Source of the DNA: Planctomycetota bacterium | Lineage (GTDB): Bacteria > Planctomycetota > UBA1135 > GCA-002686595 | Assembly: GCA_020853575.1 (NCBI GenBank) | Contig: JADYYP010000018.1 | Coordinates: 62,001 to 126,000, forward strand | DNA: 64,000 nt | Direction of reading: 5' to 3' | Shown here: piece after piece, positions 61,677 to 64,000 of the stretch | Numbering within the stretch: the stretch's first letter is position 1 | How the letters are laid out: each line of letters starts with the position of its first letter | Program-made: the position numbers and the translations under genes | The notes under the pieces: model-generated | Database searches by the model: none | The model's input: the letters and a program-made list of their open reading frames with translations, nothing else | Told to the model about the DNA's origin: nothing

Positions 61677-62015
61677 ATGTCGAAGGACGAGCCGCAGGCG
61701 CGCTGGGTGATCTCCACGGTGGCGGATGTCGCGCAGGCCCGCAAGCTCGCGCACGCCTTGCTCGAGCGGCGTCTGGTGGCCTGTGTGAACATCGCGCCCG
61801 GAGCCACCAGCCTCTACCGCTGGCAAGGTCGCGTCGAGGAGGCCAGCGAGGTGCTGCTGTTCGCCAAGACGGTCGCGTCGCGCGTGGACGAATTGGAACG
61901 TGCCTGGCGTGAGTTGCACGCCTACGAAGTGCCGGAGTTCCTCGTGCTGGAGCCGGCGCACGTCGAGGCCCGCTACTTGCGCTGGTTGCGCGACGAAACG
62001 GCGCCGGTTCCATGA
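61677..62015 (+). CDS. cutA: Divalent-ion tolerance protein CutA
   Basis: 112 residues, trimeric ferredoxin-like fold. Conserved segments: DVAQARKLAHALLERRLVACVNI, SLYRWQGRVEEASEVLLFAKT, LHAYEVPEFLVLE and RYLRWLRDE. The family cysteine in ACVNI is kept. Its role in metal tolerance is debated. It overlaps the next gene by 4 bp (ATGA). Confidence 0.93.
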   Translation: MSKDEPQARWVISTVADVAQARKLAHALLERRLVACVNIAPGATSLYRWQGRVEEASEVLLFAKTVASRVDELERAWRELHAYEVPEFLVLEPAHVEARYLRWLRDETAPVP

Positions 62016-63613
62016 GCGAGCGCGACGCGATCGACGCCGCGCTGGACGCTGCTCGCGAGCACGGCACCGATCCGCGCGTGCAGCGCGCCGGCCGCTGGAC
62101 TGCGGTGGCGTTGTTCGCCGTCCTGCTCTTCGCGCCAGGAATTCCGCTCGAGCCCCTGCAACGCCGTGCCGCAGCGGTGACGGCGCTCGTCGCCGTGCTG
62201 TGGCTGTCTCAGGGCATTCCCCTCGGAGCCGCGTCGCTGCTCCCGGTCGCGCTCCTGCCGCTGTTGGGCGTGGTGCCGGCCAGGGAGGCCGCCATGGTGT
62301 ACATGGACGACATCGTGCTCCTGTTCTTCGGCGCGTTCATCGTCGCCGCGGGTCTCGAGCGCTGGGGGGTCCACCGCCGCATGGCGTTGGCGGTCGTCGA
62401 CTGGGTCGGCACGCGCCCGCGCTCCCTGGTCCTGGGCTTCACGGCCGCGACCGCCTTCGTCTCGCTGTGGATCAACAACACCGCGGCGACGTTGATGATG
62501 TACCCGATCGGTCTGGCGGTGATCACCACCGTCGCCGGTGGCGAGCGCGCGCGCTCGAGCCCGTTCGGGATCGCGCTCTTGCTCGGGATCGCCTATGGCG
62601 CTTCGATCGGCGGTGTGGCGACGCCGGTAGGCACGGCGCCCAACCAAATCCTGCTGGGCCTGATCCACAGCACGTTTCCCGACGCGCCTCCGATCTCGTT
62701 CGGTCAGTGGTTCCTGGGGTGGATTCCGTTCACCGTGCTGTACGTGCTCGGGGTCTGGCTGGTCCTGACGCGCTTCTCGCTGCGCGTCGACAACGAGTCG
62801 CTCGCGGCGCGCGAGACGATCCTCGCCGAGCGCGCGCGCCTGGGGCGCATGACGCGTGGCGAAGTGATGATGAGCTGCGTCTTCGCCATGACCGCGCTGT
62901 TGTGGGTCACGCGCGAGGACTTGCGGCTCGGGGCACATGTGCTTCCAGGCTGGGGTGGCGCAGTGGCGCACTGGCAGGCGCTCGGGATGAGCGGAACCGA
63001 GCCGCTCAAGTTCGCGCGTCACGTCAGCGACGCCACGGTGGCACTGGCCGTCGGTTGCCTGTGCTTCTTCCTGCCCGTCGAGCGCAAGTCGAACACCTTC
63101 CTGCTCGACTGGGCCACCGTCCAGCGGCTGCCCTGGGACGTGCTGCTGTTGTTCGGAGGAGGCTTTTGCATCGCCAAGGGCTTCCAATCGAGCGGCCTCG
63201 ATGCGGCTCTCGGTCGCGCGCTGGCTCCAGTGATCGAGGGCCTGCCGATGTGGGCCTTGGTCGCGGTGATCGCCGCGTTCATGACGTTCCTCTCGGAGCT
63301 GACCTCGAACACCGTGATCACCAACCTGATGTTGCCGATCCTGGCGCAGACCGCGGTACAAGGCGGTGTCAATCCGCTGGCGTTGATGGTGCCGGCGACC
63401 ATCGCCGCCTCGAGCGGGTTCATGTTGCCCGTGGCCACGCCGCCGAATGCGATCGCGTTCTCGAGTCGCCTGATCCCGATGCGCACCATGGCGCGAGTCG
63501 GATGGTGGGTCGACGTGCTCGGCGTGGTTCTGCTGGCCCTGGTGTTCGAGCTGTACACGCGCCACGTGCTCGACATCGAGCTGGCCCTGCCCGCGTGGGT
63601 CGGTCCGCACTGA
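62012..63613 (+). CDS. DASS/SLC13-type anion:sodium symporter
   Basis: 533 residues with 11-12 hydrophobic segments. Two repeats carry the substrate motifs of the family: SLWINNTAATLMMYPIGL and ELTSNTVITNLMLPIL (the SNT signature). The second ends in PATIAASSGFMLPVATPPNAIAF. Such proteins import dicarboxylates, citrate, sulfate or phosphate with sodium. The long cytoplasmic N-terminus is about 28 residues. No enzyme or regulator nearby tells the substrate. Confidence 0.92.
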   Translation: MSERDAIDAALDAAREHGTDPRVQRAGRWTAVALFAVLLFAPGIPLEPLQRRAAAVTALVAVLWLSQGIPLGAASLLPVALLPLLGVVPAREAAMVYMDDIVLLFFGAFIVAAGLERWGVHRRMALAVVDWVGTRPRSLVLGFTAATAFVSLWINNTAATLMMYPIGLAVITTVAGGERARSSPFGIALLLGIAYGASIGGVATPVGTAPNQILLGLIHSTFPDAPPISFGQWFLGWIPFTVLYVLGVWLVLTRFSLRVDNESLAARETILAERARLGRMTRGEVMMSCVFAMTALLWVTREDLRLGAHVLPGWGGAVAHWQALGMSGTEPLKFARHVSDATVALAVGCLCFFLPVERKSNTFLLDWATVQRLPWDVLLLFGGGFCIAKGFQSSGLDAALGRALAPVIEGLPMWALVAVIAAFMTFLSELTSNTVITNLMLPILAQTAVQGGVNPLALMVPATIAASSGFMLPVATPPNAIAFSSRLIPMRTMARVGWWVDVLGVVLLALVFELYTRHVLDIELALPAWVGPH

Positions 63614-63620
63614 GCGCGCT

Positions 63621-63648
63621 CGCCTTCGACGCTGGCCAGGCGAAGGCG
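63621..63648 (+). other. Hairpin after the transporter gene
   Basis: CGCCTTCG and CGAAGGCG (8 bp) around 12 nt. No T-run follows; possibly a terminator. Confidence 0.4.
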
Positions 63649-63725
63649 CGTCCACGGGACGAGCCGCATCCGGCGCTCAAGACTCCGCGAGCGCGCGTCG
63701 ATGCTCGACCGGGACCGTCCGCTCG

Positions 63726-64000
63726 ATGCCGCCTCCGCTCTCACGCCGGTCGATCGCGTTGGTGATCGTGCTCTTGGTTGCTTTCGCGCACGCCGCGACC
63801 GAGGTCCAGCCGTCGAGCATCGTGCGCGAGGAGTTCTTCGTGTTGGAACTCCCGACGAGCGCTCCAGGCTCCGAGAGCGGAGCGCTCGCCGTCGGAGTCG
63901 CCGCGCTGCGCTTGCGCACGGAGTCCGAGGTGCGCCAGGCCGAGCTCGATGCGCGCTTCGACGCCGACGGCACGCGCGTCGTGCATGTCGAGCACTGGAC
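63726..64000 (+). CDS. Exported protein of unknown function (partial)
   Basis: About 91 codons before the window edge. The start MPPPLSRRSIALVIVLLVAFAHA is a Sec signal peptide, with likely cleavage after AHA. The following sequence (VREEFFVLELPTSAPGSESG, then RTESEVRQAELDARFDADGT) has no recognised motif. The 3' end lies outside the window. Confidence 0.6.
   Translation, partial: MPPPLSRRSIALVIVLLVAFAHAATEVQPSSIVREEFFVLELPTSAPGSESGALAVGVAALRLRTESEVRQAELDARFDADGTRVVHVEHW

Overview
This window comes from a high-GC, Gram-negative bacterium, and Planctomycetota is my best guess. The grounds are the type IV pilus machinery, the pilins with an Asp/Gly-rich GEYG motif, the very large glycine-rich lipoproteins and the overall gene content. 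This is inference, because no rRNA lies in the window. I see about 44 protein genes, three tRNAs and an SRP RNA. Most genes lie on the + strand.

Layout. At the left edge, dnaE (cut by the window) and an N-acyl-ornithine carbamoyltransferase lie on the - strand. tRNA-Arg(ACG) follows, next to tadA, whose enzyme edits that tRNA. Two tRNA-Ser genes flank an 84-bp tandem repeat. The SRP RNA then precedes dnaX-ybaB-recR. Next is a nitrogen-PTS type cluster (rpoN, truA, hpf, ptsN, ptsH), then pilM-pilN-pilO/P-pilQ ending in a strong terminator. After it come a large, unusual RNase E/G, rplU-rpmA-obg, a PilT/PilU-like ATPase, a GspC-like PDZ protein, coaX, an MnmE-like GTPase and an unusual pyrB. 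From 28.9 to 41.2 kb there are four large lipoprotein genes in the order A-B-A-C, the last overlapping the prepilin peptidase gene. An OmpA-like lipoprotein and an EF-G-like GTPase follow. Then come pilT-pilB-pilC and two tandem pilin genes. On the right are tatD and a HEAT lipoprotein (- strand), another B-type giant lipoprotein, an amidohydrolase, a DHH phosphoesterase, a metallophosphoesterase, proline dehydrogenase (- strand), cutA, a DASS-type transporter and a truncated exported protein.

How the genes fit together. Four separate loci could supply nearly a complete type IV pilus: inner-membrane platform, secretin, assembly and retraction ATPases, prepilin peptidase and two pilins. The giant lipoproteins are interleaved with these loci and may be surface components or clients of the same envelope system, but the sequence does not prove that. 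The rest is housekeeping: replication, translation, tRNA modification, pyrimidine and arginine synthesis and CoA synthesis.

Most notable: PyrB carries a C-terminal module matching only the zinc domain of the ATCase regulatory chain PyrI, with no effector-binding domain, followed by a degenerate zinc-like tail. Other notable points are the duplicated giant-lipoprotein module, an RNase E whose S1 domain is split by an acidic His-rich insert, a PilO-PilP-like fusion, MnmE-like and EF-G-like GTPases with altered G4 motifs, and -10-like elements placed so that several mRNAs should be leaderless or nearly so.
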